Assembly: GCF_009720625.1 (NCBI RefSeq)
Contig: NZ_CP046266.1
Location: 228,501 to 292,500 of the forward strand
Length of the DNA stretch: 64,000 nt
Direction of reading: 5' to 3'
Source of the DNA: Metabacillus sediminilitoris
GTDB lineage: Bacteria > Bacillota > Bacilli > Bacillales > Bacillaceae
The notes under the pieces were generated by a model, which was not told where the DNA came from, made no database searches, and saw nothing but the letters and a program-made list of their open reading frames with translations. Positions 31,125 to 39,401 of the stretch are shown here, one piece after another (position 1 is the first letter of the stretch; each line of letters opens with the position of its first letter). Made by a program: the position numbers and the translations under genes.

Positions 31125-31939
31125 ATCCATTATTAACAATAAAAAATTTAGTTAAGGTCTATGGTAAAGATACACGTGCGTTGAATGGAATTTCTTTAGA
31201 TATCTACCCAGGTGAATTTATTGTTGTCATCGGTCCTTCTGGTGCTGGAAAGTCCACCTTTATCCGATGTATCAATCGCCTTGTGGATCCGTCCGAAGGG
31301 GATATTATATTTGATGGGCAGCATCTGGAGAAACTTAGTGGGAGGAAACTGCGAAAAGAAAGGTCCAAAATCGGGATGATTTTCCAGCATTATAACTTAG
31401 TTGGTAGAACGAATGTAATTAAAAATGTTCTCCATGGCCAATTAAGCAACATTCCTTTATACAAGAGTTTGCTTGGGCTCTATCGTTTTGAAGATAAGAA
31501 AGAAGCCGTTGAACTTCTTAAAAAAGTGGGTCTTCAAGACCAAATTTATAAACGAGCCGATGAGCTTTCTGGAGGGCAAATGCAGCGGGTTGGAATTTGT
31601 CGAGCGATATTGCAGAGACCAAAGCTACTGCTTGCGGACGAGCCGATCGCGTCGCTGGATCCGCTTTCTGCCAATATTGTGATGCAACAGCTTCATACAA
31701 TTTCTAAAGAAAAGAAATTAACCTGTATTGTGAATCTCCATCAAGTGGACTACGCCAAAAAGTATGCCACACGAATTATTGGGATTAAAAAAGGGACGAT
31801 TGTGTTTGATGGCGCTCCCTCACGATTAACGGATGACATGATTCGGGATATCTATGAGGGAAAAGAATCGCAAATGACGCTACAAGGTGTAAGTGGAACA
31901 CAGTCAATGCAATTGGCGGTGGGACAAAACGATGAATAA
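31121..31939 (+). CDS. phnC: PhnC-type ABC transporter ATPase
   Basis: 272-residue ATPase with Walker A GPSGAGKST (about residues 36-44), Q-loop FQHYNLVGR, signature LSGGQMQRVGICRAI, Walker B LLADEPIASLD and the His switch LHQ. All match PhnC. It energises the two permeases downstream and overlaps phnE1 by eight bases. Confidence 0.92.
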   Translation: MNPLLTIKNLVKVYGKDTRALNGISLDIYPGEFIVVIGPSGAGKSTFIRCINRLVDPSEGDIIFDGQHLEKLSGRKLRKERSKIGMIFQHYNLVGRTNVIKNVLHGQLSNIPLYKSLLGLYRFEDKKEAVELLKKVGLQDQIYKRADELSGGQMQRVGICRAILQRPKLLLADEPIASLDPLSANIVMQQLHTISKEKKLTCIVNLHQVDYAKKYATRIIGIKKGTIVFDGAPSRLTDDMIRDIYEGKESQMTLQGVSGTQSMQLAVGQNDE

Positions 31940-32729
31940 TAAAACAATTCAAAAGATCCCGCTCGATCATAGAGATTCTAAAAAAATCTATGCAGTTGTG
32001 GCAGCCATCTTTGCCGTGTTGATTTTTTCCGGTTTTTATTTAGAGATTTCCTTTATAGAGATGCTCATGGGTTTACCAAGCTTTGTTATGTTTTTCTTTG
32101 AAAAGTTCTTTCCGCCAAACGCAGATAATTTTCAACAATATATTCCAGCGGTGGTCGATACACTCGGTTATGCGGTTATCTCAACCTACATTTCTACGAT
32201 TTTTGCATTTATTTTCGGGATTTTAATCTCGGAAAATACGAATAAATTTAAAACATTGAGGGTGATTACCCGCGGTTTTGTATCAATATTACGAAATATC
32301 CCTTTTATTATTTGGGGAGCCTTATTGGTTTATATTTTCGGAATAGGCGGGATTGTTGGCGTTTTGGCGTTGATTCTTGTAACAATCGGATTTTTAAGTA
32401 AAAGTTACGCAGAATCGATCGATGAAATTTCTGGAGACAAGCTTGAAGCGTTACGGGCGAATGGTTCTTCTTATTTTCAAATCTTGTTTCATGGAGTCAT
32501 CCCGCAGTTTGTTCCAGCTTGGATTAATTGGACGTTATTTGCTTTCGAAATTAATGTCCGTGCATCTGCTGTTTTAGGTCTTGTTGGAGCCGGCGGGATT
32601 GGCGTCTTAATTGATACAAATATTAATTTATTTAAATACGGAGAAGCGATTACGATTATTGCGGTCGTTGTCATGATTATTTTATTAACAGAGTTAGTAA
32701 CCAATTCGATTCGTAAACGTTTCGTTTAA
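31932..32729 (+). CDS. phnE: PhnE-type ABC permease, first subunit
   Basis: 265-residue membrane protein with about five to six hydrophobic segments and the ABC coupling-loop motif (ELEALRANGSSYFQILFHGVIP region, EAA loop). The ATG at 31932 overlaps the phnC stop and follows GGTGGGA; an upstream start at 31893 would overlap phnC by 47 bases and add a non-membrane tail, so I reject it. Confidence 0.9.
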   Translation: MNNKTIQKIPLDHRDSKKIYAVVAAIFAVLIFSGFYLEISFIEMLMGLPSFVMFFFEKFFPPNADNFQQYIPAVVDTLGYAVISTYISTIFAFIFGILISENTNKFKTLRVITRGFVSILRNIPFIIWGALLVYIFGIGGIVGVLALILVTIGFLSKSYAESIDEISGDKLEALRANGSSYFQILFHGVIPQFVPAWINWTLFAFEINVRASAVLGLVGAGGIGVLIDTNINLFKYGEAITIIAVVVMIILLTELVTNSIRKRFV

Positions 32730-32754
32730 TTAAAGTAAGGAGATTGAAGACATA

Positions 32755-33549
32755 ATGGAGCACATTCGAGTCACTTCAAAAGGAAGTGTTGGCAAGTCGA
32801 TTCTTCTTGTTCTTATATTGGGTGCGGTGTTTATTGCAGCTGTGAAGCTTATCAACTTAGATATGCAAAAATTTTATGAACGGTTAGAAAATGTTCCCGA
32901 CGTCTTAAGTCGAATGATGGCTGTCGATTTTTCAATTGTTCCTGATGCTCTTTTAAATATTGTGACCAGTTTAGCATTGGCTTTGTTAACATTGGTCGTG
33001 GCTGTTTTTTTAGCCATGTTTTTAAGTTTTTTAGCAGCATCAAATATTGCACCGAATCGATATTTAGCGATTTTTATAAAAGGTTTTTTTGCCATCATTC
33101 GCTCCGTACCTTCATTGGTATGGGGGCTAATGGTGATTGCGAGTCTTGGGTTTGGCAATGTGTCAGGCTTTATTGCAATTTTGATCTCTGCTGTTGGCTT
33201 TCTGACCAAAACTTTTACAGGGAGTATTGAAGAGACGGGCGGCGAGATTATTGAAGCGATGAAGTCAACAGGGGCTTCTTGGTTCAAAGTTGTTTATCAC
33301 GGATTGATTCCGCTTTGTATTACCGCTTTTGTTGCTTGGATTACCGTTTGCTTTGAAACCAATGTTTCTGAATCTATCGGTTTAGGAATCATTGGGGTCG
33401 GTGGGATTGGTCTTTTATTGACACAAGCGATTAATACGTATAATTATGCACAAACAACGACGATTGTCATTATGATTTGTTTACTTATGGTTGTGCTTGA
33501 ACTGGTGATGACGAGGATTAAAAATAAGATTAAATTTGGGAACAGTTGA
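32755..33549 (+). CDS. phnE: PhnE-type ABC permease, second subunit
   Basis: 264-residue permease, paralogous to the previous gene: the EAA loop is IIEAMKSTGASWFKVVYHGLIP, and the C-terminal GIIGVGGIGLLL matches the AGGIGVL of the first subunit. Two PhnE proteins would form a heterodimeric channel. AAGGAGA precedes the ATG. Confidence 0.9.
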   Translation: MEHIRVTSKGSVGKSILLVLILGAVFIAAVKLINLDMQKFYERLENVPDVLSRMMAVDFSIVPDALLNIVTSLALALLTLVVAVFLAMFLSFLAASNIAPNRYLAIFIKGFFAIIRSVPSLVWGLMVIASLGFGNVSGFIAILISAVGFLTKTFTGSIEETGGEIIEAMKSTGASWFKVVYHGLIPLCITAFVAWITVCFETNVSESIGLGIIGVGGIGLLLTQAINTYNYAQTTTIVIMICLLMVVLELVMTRIKNKIKFGNS

Positions 33550-33566
33550 TTTAGGAGGATACTAAG

Positions 33567-34316
33567 ATGATGAAAAATGCAAAATTAAATTGGGTACGCT
33601 TGCCGATTAATAGTCTAGAAAACTGTCGAGAGTTAGGTGGGTACAGTACCGAATATGGGCAACAAACAACGTGGCACTCTTTTTTAAGATCAAGTGACAT
33701 GAGTAAGCTTACTCGAGAGGATATCGTCTTTTTAAAAGAGTACGGGGTGAGAACCGTCATTGATTTGCGAGGAGAAGATGAAATCGAAACTCATAAAAAT
33801 CCACTTGCTGAAGAAGATTTTTGCGAATATCATAATATCCCGTTTATTACCGAACGGGTTTCAGATATTACTCTATCTTCATATGAAGTTTCCATGGGAG
33901 ATTTCTATATTGATTTGCTGGAGCAAAAAAACGATCAGGTGAAGAGAATTTTTGATGCGATTGATCAGGCTGAAGAAGGCTGCATCGTCTTTCATTGCGC
34001 GGCCGGAAAAGATCGAACAGGGATCTTAGCCATGCTGCTGTTAGGCTTAGCAGGAGTAGAAAAGAAGGATATTGTCTCAAATTATGAAGTAACCTACACG
34101 AACTTGGAGTCTATTCAACAGATCGAAAATCCGTATGGAAATATTCCAAATGAGTACATGTATTCAAATCGAGACTACATCCTAAGAGCCTATAAGTATA
34201 TTCTTCATACATATCAAAGTGTCGATCAATTTTTGATGGCAAAAGGTGTGGGGCAGGATGTGATTGATCGAGTGAAGGGACGGTTTATAGGTTTAGGTGA
34301 AACTGTTGCATCATAG
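33567..34316 (+). CDS. Cysteine-based phosphatase (tyrosine/dual-specificity type)
   Basis: 249-residue protein with the CX5R active site HCAAGKDRTGI (Cys 144, Arg 150), the general-acid-like loop upstream, and the N-terminal NCRELGGYST that marks the Y_phosphatase3 family (relatives of Listeria LipA/Lmo1800 act on phosphotyrosine and phosphoinositides). GGAGG precedes the ATG, 17 bases after the permease, so it belongs to the transporter operon. No signal peptide, so it acts inside the cell. An enzyme removing phosphate from an imported phosphoester is the natural hypothesis, but protein dephosphorylation is equally possible. Confidence 0.85.
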   Translation: MMKNAKLNWVRLPINSLENCRELGGYSTEYGQQTTWHSFLRSSDMSKLTREDIVFLKEYGVRTVIDLRGEDEIETHKNPLAEEDFCEYHNIPFITERVSDITLSSYEVSMGDFYIDLLEQKNDQVKRIFDAIDQAEEGCIVFHCAAGKDRTGILAMLLLGLAGVEKKDIVSNYEVTYTNLESIQQIENPYGNIPNEYMYSNRDYILRAYKYILHTYQSVDQFLMAKGVGQDVIDRVKGRFIGLGETVAS

Positions 34317-34336
34317 AGACGTTTATAAGTTAGAAG

Positions 34337-34362
34337 AAGAAGTGTTAAAGCACTTCTTTTTT
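34337..34362 (+). terminator. Terminator of the phnD-phosphatase operon
   Basis: AAGAAGTG (34337-34344) pairs with CACTTCTT (34351-34358), followed by TTTT. Confidence 0.85.
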
Positions 34363-34550
34363 CGTTCTCTCAATGTTGGAAATCACAAACAATAATAATC
34401 ACAATCTAACTTATCATAGACAAATTATTATATAATATACTAGATTGGTTTTACTTCCGCTTAGCATCCGATGGAAGGGAAAATAACCTTGCGGATAATT
34501 GTAGGGTAATTTAGAATTACTGTGTATGTCTGTTGAAAGGAATTGTAAAA

Positions 34551-35198
34551 ATGACCCAACACTCTCTTGTTGACATAGCTTATACGAAAATCCGTGAAAA
34601 TTTAATTACTGCAAATTATATGCCAGGAATGCTTTTATCAGAAAATGTATTAGCAAAAGAACTAAATATGAGCCGCACCCCTATTAGAGGCGCAATCTCC
34701 CGTTTAGAGTCAGAGGGATTTGTCTCCTCTATTAAAAATCGTGGAATTTTCGTGAAAGAGATTTCTATGAAAGAATTGCTAGACATTTCGCAAGTAATCT
34801 TATTTTTGCAAGAATTTACTGTAGATGAAGTAGAGGCAAGAGGGCTTTGCTTTGATCTTGAGAAATTAAAAATGTATTTAGAGCTGCAACTTGAAGCAGA
34901 AAAGAATGATGACTATTATAAGTATATTCAATACCATATTCTTTTTACTCAATGTATGATTTCATCTGCAAACAATAAAGTCATGCTAGAATTCATGGAT
35001 TCGTTGAAAGATAAATTTATACGAATGGCTATGGTTAATTGGAAATTAACCCCAAACCAAAAGCATTATTCAGCAAATCAATTAAATAAGATAATTTATG
35101 ACGCAATTTGTTTGCAGAAATACTCCAGCATTAAGCAGATTTGTAAAGAAACATTCTTAAAAACCCGAGAAAGAATCATTATGTCCTCACCATTTTAA
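34551..35198 (+). CDS. GntR-family transcriptional regulator (FadR/FCD type)
   Basis: 215-residue regulator. The N-terminal winged helix-turn-helix includes LAKELNMSRTPIRGAISRLESEGFV (about residues 33-57); the C-terminal all-helical part is of the FCD ligand-binding type. An in-frame TTG at 34533 falls on the ribosome site GAAAGGA, so the ATG at 34551 is used. It is a separate transcription unit after the terminator of the phosphatase gene. It may control the transporter operon, but no operator shared by both promoters is obvious. Confidence 0.85.
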   Translation: MTQHSLVDIAYTKIRENLITANYMPGMLLSENVLAKELNMSRTPIRGAISRLESEGFVSSIKNRGIFVKEISMKELLDISQVILFLQEFTVDEVEARGLCFDLEKLKMYLELQLEAEKNDDYYKYIQYHILFTQCMISSANNKVMLEFMDSLKDKFIRMAMVNWKLTPNQKHYSANQLNKIIYDAICLQKYSSIKQICKETFLKTRERIIMSSPF

Positions 35199-35244
35199 AA
35201 CTTTTTTGACACAAAAATAGTTGATAGAGACGTATATCCTATCT

Positions 35245-35472
35245 GAATGAATCAACTATATATTAGTTGTTGGTGATGAATTAGATGGTTTGGATCTTAC
35301 CAATGACGGAGTTAAGGAAAATGTATTTGATATGATTTATAATTCATCGAGCCTCAAAAAAGCTCAAGATGATTTCCCAGTTTTAGATATTGAAAATTTA
35401 CCGATATATATAGTGTTTAAAGGTGAAGAGTATAGAACTGATAGCTATGAGATATTAGTTGATTTTTTTTAG
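35245..35472 (+). pseudogene. Short 5'-truncated reading frame, unknown
   Basis: Open frame of about 75 codons after a stop, with coding-like composition (LVVGDELDGLDLTNDGVKEN, then LPIYIVFKGEEYRTDSYEIL) but no ATG and no ribosome site; the first usable start is a TTG at 35290. It looks like the 3' end of a small secreted or cytosolic protein gene that has lost its beginning. Family not recognised. Confidence 0.4.
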
Positions 35473-35689
35473 CGTTAAAAGGAATTAACTTAAAGTCATT
35501 TTCAATTAAAGGGCGTTTGTGTAATAAGCTCAATAGCTTCTAGCTACTAACGATCAGTTTAATAGAAGAAAAACACCCTGGGTGCCGATATCGATATTAT
35601 TATATATTTTTGAGTGAACATTCTAGTGAGGACCAAATGTTTCATTATGTGGTTTAATTAAGGTTAGATTGTAATATGTTCTCGTGTAA

Positions 35690-35757
35690 AACCCCCAATC
35701 TATGGGCAAAATGATGTAAGGCTTTTAAGCCAAACATCTAACTCTATTTTTCTCCCA
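35690..35757 (+). repeat. Dispersed degenerate repeat, copy 3 (partial)
   Basis: ATGATGTAAGGCTTTTAAGC with CAAACATCTAACTCTATT matches the right part of the copy at 40037-40190. The remaining 35473-36073 gap has no gene; it contains a run of TTTACG/TTTGTT/TTCACA at 11-base steps (35951-35978) and an AT-rich likely promoter before the next gene. Confidence 0.5.
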
Positions 35758-36073
35758 TTTTGAGAACTAGTCATGTAAATGATTTATATCAATAGCAATA
35801 ACCACTTTCTATAAAATTTAGGGAGTGGTTTTTAAGTTGTTAAAATTTGTATATCAAGATTTTTTGGATGACAGAAGATTTAAGAACACTTCAGAGATAA
35901 TCATAGTATGAATTTTGTGGAAACAAAGTGAAATTGTCCCCTTGTCCTACTTTACGATAAATTTGTTAATTATTCACACTCTTGTAATTATATTTTATAT
36001 TTCCTTCAACTTGTTTTTATAGAATGATAGTAATACTTAATGATAAGCAAAAAATGTTGAAGGAGTTGGAAAA

Positions 36074-37675
36074 ATGAAGAATGTATGGAAAAAAGCGATT
36101 TTACCCATTGCCTCTATCAGTATAGCATCTGTGTTGTTGATACATACCATTCCAGAAACTTTAGTTCAAGCGGAGTCGAAAGCTCAATCCCAGGTACAAA
36201 TGAAGAACAATTCTCTTCCATTGGGAACACCTAATTTACAAGAGGAAAGAATATCTGTAAGTCTAGCCCCTGGAGTAACTTATACAAGAATCAATCGCAG
36301 TGAAACATCGCCTAAAGATTTTTTTACAATCGATGTGGCATTTGTAGCAACACATGAGCAAGCAAAAGGATTGTCGGAAAAATTAGAGAAGGATGGTTTT
36401 AAGAACCATATCATTCGAGAACCGAATCGGGCGATGGATGATCAAGAAAAAGACCCGCTAGGATTTATTGTCCGTGTTGGTCATTTTGAGCTAGAAGCTG
36501 ACGCTAAAGCATTTCAACAAACCTTATCTGAAAAAGGGTATACGGGCCATCGAGTGGTGTATACCGGTGAAGACGGAGACCAAACTACAGGACCATGGGT
36601 TATAAATGTTTTAGAAGTCAATCCCGATACATTTAAAGGAAAAGTAATGCCTGAATTAGGGAATGACATTGTGACAGGTAAAGAAACTTTAACCCAAATG
36701 GCTGAAAGGAATGAGGCCATTGCTGGAATTAATGCAGGATACTTTGTTGTGGGTGAAAAGGATGGAACATCTGGAGATCTTGCAGGTATATTTGCTAATA
36801 ATGGACAACTTGTGAGTGAAGCGATTAATGGCCGTTCAGCTCTGATTCTATCTTCAACTGGAGAAGATGCAGAAATCGCTTCGGTCTCTACTTCTATTCA
36901 AGCGGCATCTTCTGACGGTGCTGTTCGGGAAGTTGATGGATTAAACCGAAAGCCAGGATTGATCCGCAATTGTGGTGGTGTTGGTGGAGACACAACGACA
37001 GAATTACCGAAGCATGATTATACTTGCACAGACGAGAGTGAACTGATCCAATATACTTCCGTATTTGGTGAGAAGACGGAACCCGGTCAAGGGGTGGAAG
37101 TAGTATTAAATGATTCTGGTGAGGTAGTTGAAATTCGCAACCAACTTGGAGGCGAAATTCCAAATAGTGGTTCTGTTCTTGCGGGAACGGGAGAAGCAGC
37201 AGAGTGGCTTCACGATCATGCTCAACAGGGAATGAAGATCCAGGTTAATAGTGACATCATTGCTGATGGAAAGCCATTAGAACTAGAGCAAACAACCAGC
37301 ATCTTAAATGGTGGCCCTCGTTTATTGGAAAACGGTAAAATCGCTATTAATGCAGTGGAGGAAGGATTTCACTGGGAGGAAGATCCAGGGTTCTACTACC
37401 GATTTGGGGAACGACGTAATCCAAGAACTCTTGCAGGAATTAAGGAAAATGGCAACCTATTATTTGTAACAATCGACGGACGTGCTCCAGGATGGAGTGT
37501 TGGTGCTAATTTTGAAGAAAGTGCTAAAGTGATGAAGTCATTAGGAGCAGTGGATGCCATTAACCTTGATGGTGGAGGATCAACTAGTATGACCGTTGGT
37601 AATGATTTAGTAACAAGACCCTCTGATGCAGCAGGTGAACGGCCAATTGCCGACGCAATATTGTTAATAGAATAA
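36074..37675 (+). CDS. Secreted SPOR plus phosphodiester glycosidase (NAGPA) domain protein
   Basis: 533 residues. Signal peptide about 1-33 ending LVQAES; a SPOR-like region about 75-160 (two related units, FFTIDVAFVATHEQAKGL and GFIVRVGHFELEADAKAF); then an NAGPA domain about 205-533 with INAGYFVV, SILNGGPRLL, RRNPRTLAGI and AINLDGGGSTSMTV. The human relative removes GlcNAc from a phosphodiester on mannose-6-phosphate; bacterial members are thought to cleave sugar-phosphodiesters, perhaps in wall polymers, and SPOR domains bind denuded peptidoglycan glycans. GAAGGAG precedes the ATG. Stands alone. Confidence 0.85.
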   Translation: MKNVWKKAILPIASISIASVLLIHTIPETLVQAESKAQSQVQMKNNSLPLGTPNLQEERISVSLAPGVTYTRINRSETSPKDFFTIDVAFVATHEQAKGLSEKLEKDGFKNHIIREPNRAMDDQEKDPLGFIVRVGHFELEADAKAFQQTLSEKGYTGHRVVYTGEDGDQTTGPWVINVLEVNPDTFKGKVMPELGNDIVTGKETLTQMAERNEAIAGINAGYFVVGEKDGTSGDLAGIFANNGQLVSEAINGRSALILSSTGEDAEIASVSTSIQAASSDGAVREVDGLNRKPGLIRNCGGVGGDTTTELPKHDYTCTDESELIQYTSVFGEKTEPGQGVEVVLNDSGEVVEIRNQLGGEIPNSGSVLAGTGEAAEWLHDHAQQGMKIQVNSDIIADGKPLELEQTTSILNGGPRLLENGKIAINAVEEGFHWEEDPGFYYRFGERRNPRTLAGIKENGNLLFVTIDGRAPGWSVGANFEESAKVMKSLGAVDAINLDGGGSTSMTVGNDLVTRPSDAAGERPIADAILLIE

Positions 37676-37757
37676 TAGATTAGAATGTGATATGGAAATA
37701 GACCTTAATCCTTTGATTCGTATTTGATTGAGCTTTTGAAGAATAACCTATACAAAG

Positions 37758-37808
37758 AAGGCTGACTCAAAAAGTTGCTGAATAACAACTTTTTGGACAG
37801 CTTTTTTG
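37758..37808 (+). terminator. Terminator after the NAGPA gene
   Basis: Long stem AAGGCTG-ACTCAAAAAGTT paired with AACTTTTTG-GACAGCTT (37758-37807) followed by T-run. Similar hairpins flank IS remnants in Bacillus, so an origin from a lost element is possible. Confidence 0.7.
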
Positions 37809-37925
37809 ATTTTCTTGGGTAAAATGATAGCATTTCCACAATCATTTCTGGTTTATGTGTATCTATTACTTCTTGGATCGCTTCATACCAAACTGTATCT
37901 CCAGTTAGTGAATAGAAGGTATGAA
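37780..37925 (-). pseudogene. Remnant of an MBL-fold metallo-hydrolase
   Basis: Minus-strand open stretch reading TGDTVWYEAIQEVIDTHKPE, the region after the GDT motif in UlaG-like metallo-beta-lactamase-fold hydrolases. No start, no metal-binding HxHxDH part, and it runs into the hairpin at 37758. A leftover fragment. Confidence 0.5.
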
Positions 37926-38019
37926 TTAATGGAAAAAAAAACGAGGTTTCTCATATGGATGAGGTCAACAAACTGATTCATAAACCTTTGCCCTATATCA
38001 TCTGCATGATCGATGAATT

Positions 38020-38165
38020 GGACTGTGTGCTGGTCTAAAAAAATTTAAAAAACTAGAAAAAGCTGCAGACCTTAACAACGGCGGCAAAACGAGGATTGTT
38101 AACGAGACACTGGAATTATATTTTGCAATTGGGGGCCCATTGGAAAAACTATATAAAAATGATTA
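38020..38165 (+). pseudogene. Fragment of a small ribbon-helix-helix-like protein
   Basis: Plus-strand frame containing KKLEKAADLNNGGKTRIVNE then TLELYFAIGGPLEKLYKND and a stop; no proper start or ribosome site. The composition suggests a real gene tail. Just upstream (37955-38038) another short frame, MDEVNKLIHKPLPYII...MIDEL, resembles an ATPase Walker B region. The 37676-38294 gap is therefore a graveyard of at least three fragments. Confidence 0.4.
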
Positions 38166-38294
38166 AAGAAAAACCGTTAAATACATTCATTTGTCGGTTT
38201 TTTATGGCCTTTAGTATCTTTTCTAATCACTTAGTGTTTTTTGTGTTTTTAAATACAAACTATTATGCCAAACAGGCATTTTTTATAATAACCT

Positions 38295-38786
38295 CTAACA
38301 CAAAACGATTATTCTATATGGTGTAGTTTGGGCAGGGATACTTTTTGTGGCAGGTCCATAAATAACAATTAGATCACGGTTAGCGGGGGTTTTTGAAAAG
38401 GATTGCCCATTTGTTAATACTATTTGAGTATATGGAGATATATTTATTCGTAATCGTCCATCACTACTCTCCAGCTGACTATTAAAATAATCTACTTTTA
38501 CATTTTGATATGTGTTATCTTTTGCCATGACAAGTGCTTGATATTGTGGGGGGTAAATAAGAGGTACAGGTGCATTACCATCATAATATCCAGTTATTCG
38601 ATCTCCTACTGCTACCATTACATGGTCTACAAAGTAAGTTGTGGGTGACACCACGAAGTTTACTAATGCTCCCATTCCATTTTCTACTGATATTAATTTA
38701 TAACAGTCTTCTCCTTCGCCATTTTGCCCTGTAATAAAATCACTTATCATAGTGACCGTCCCATGAAAAGAATAAAAATTAATCAT
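38295..38786 (-). CDS. Conserved hypothetical protein, beta-rich, 163 residues
   Basis: Not assigned to a named family. The start is the ATG at 38786, with GGAGG seven bases upstream; a more distal ATG would add a hydrophobic tail without a ribosome site. No signal peptide or membrane helix. The sequence is mostly alternating hydrophobic residues typical of beta-structure and contains SPTTYFVDHVMV, GYYDGNAPVPLIYPPQYQAL, KVDYFNSQL and PANRDLIVIYGPATKSIPAQ, ending in Cys. I recall similar uncharacterised proteins in clostridia and other spore formers. Confidence 0.75.
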   Translation of the reverse strand: MINFYSFHGTVTMISDFITGQNGEGEDCYKLISVENGMGALVNFVVSPTTYFVDHVMVAVGDRITGYYDGNAPVPLIYPPQYQALVMAKDNTYQNVKVDYFNSQLESSDGRLRINISPYTQIVLTNGQSFSKTPANRDLIVIYGPATKSIPAQTTPYRIIVLC

Positions 38787-38852
38787 ACGCATACCTCCAT
38801 TCTTTTGAAAAGATAATGCATTGAACAATATAACAAGCGTGTATTTCAACAT

Positions 38853-39150
38853 TAGTAGGGCTGCTTAACTTTGTTCCAATTATCGATGCTGCCCAACTTG
38901 CGGATATAGTTTGAGTTCCTTTCCATGTTAAAAGGTTTTCGGCATATCCTAATGTATCCGAACTAGAAATACCAATAATAAGTTAAAAAAAGTAAATCAT
39001 AACGCAGATTTTTCTTTTTTTATTTTTAACAACGGGATTTAAAGCAGCTACAGCAAGAATTTCGCCTTTAACGGTTTGATCTAATTTACCATTTCATAGT
39101 AAAGCTGTGTTAGATAAACATTTGTGAATTACTTTGTGTACCATATGCAG
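38853..39150 (-). pseudogene. Decayed coding remnants upstream of the 163-residue gene
   Basis: Two minus-strand fragments without starts: one reading GKLDQTVKGEILAVAALNPV (about 39000-39090) and one reading SDTLGYAENLLTWKGTQTIS followed by ASWAASIIGTKLSSPTNV (about 38790-38985). Stops separate them. Both have normal protein composition. Likely pieces of one lost gene of unknown family; 39151-39390 shows nothing else. Confidence 0.35.
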
Positions 39151-39401
39151 GTCAATACCTATATGACACCATAAAGGTTAGGAAAATGATCTGTATAGCA
39201 ATGCTAAGGGGATTGAAAAGTGAAAAAATGTGAATTGTTAATAAAACCATCAAAGGGGCTAACAATTTAGTGAGGTCTGCAAGGAGTTTTACAAAAATAA
39301 CTATTTTATAGGTATACACACATTTCTGAGAGTACAAGTTGATAGGTAAATGACTAAGGAATATGATGATGTGAGATTAAGAAAGTAAAGGAGTTCATTT
39401 T

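Noticed and set aside
38096..38326. Plus-strand 76-codon hydrophobic frame
   Set aside because: No ribosome site, AT-rich composition, overlaps a different frame with clearer coding character and the end of the convergent gene.
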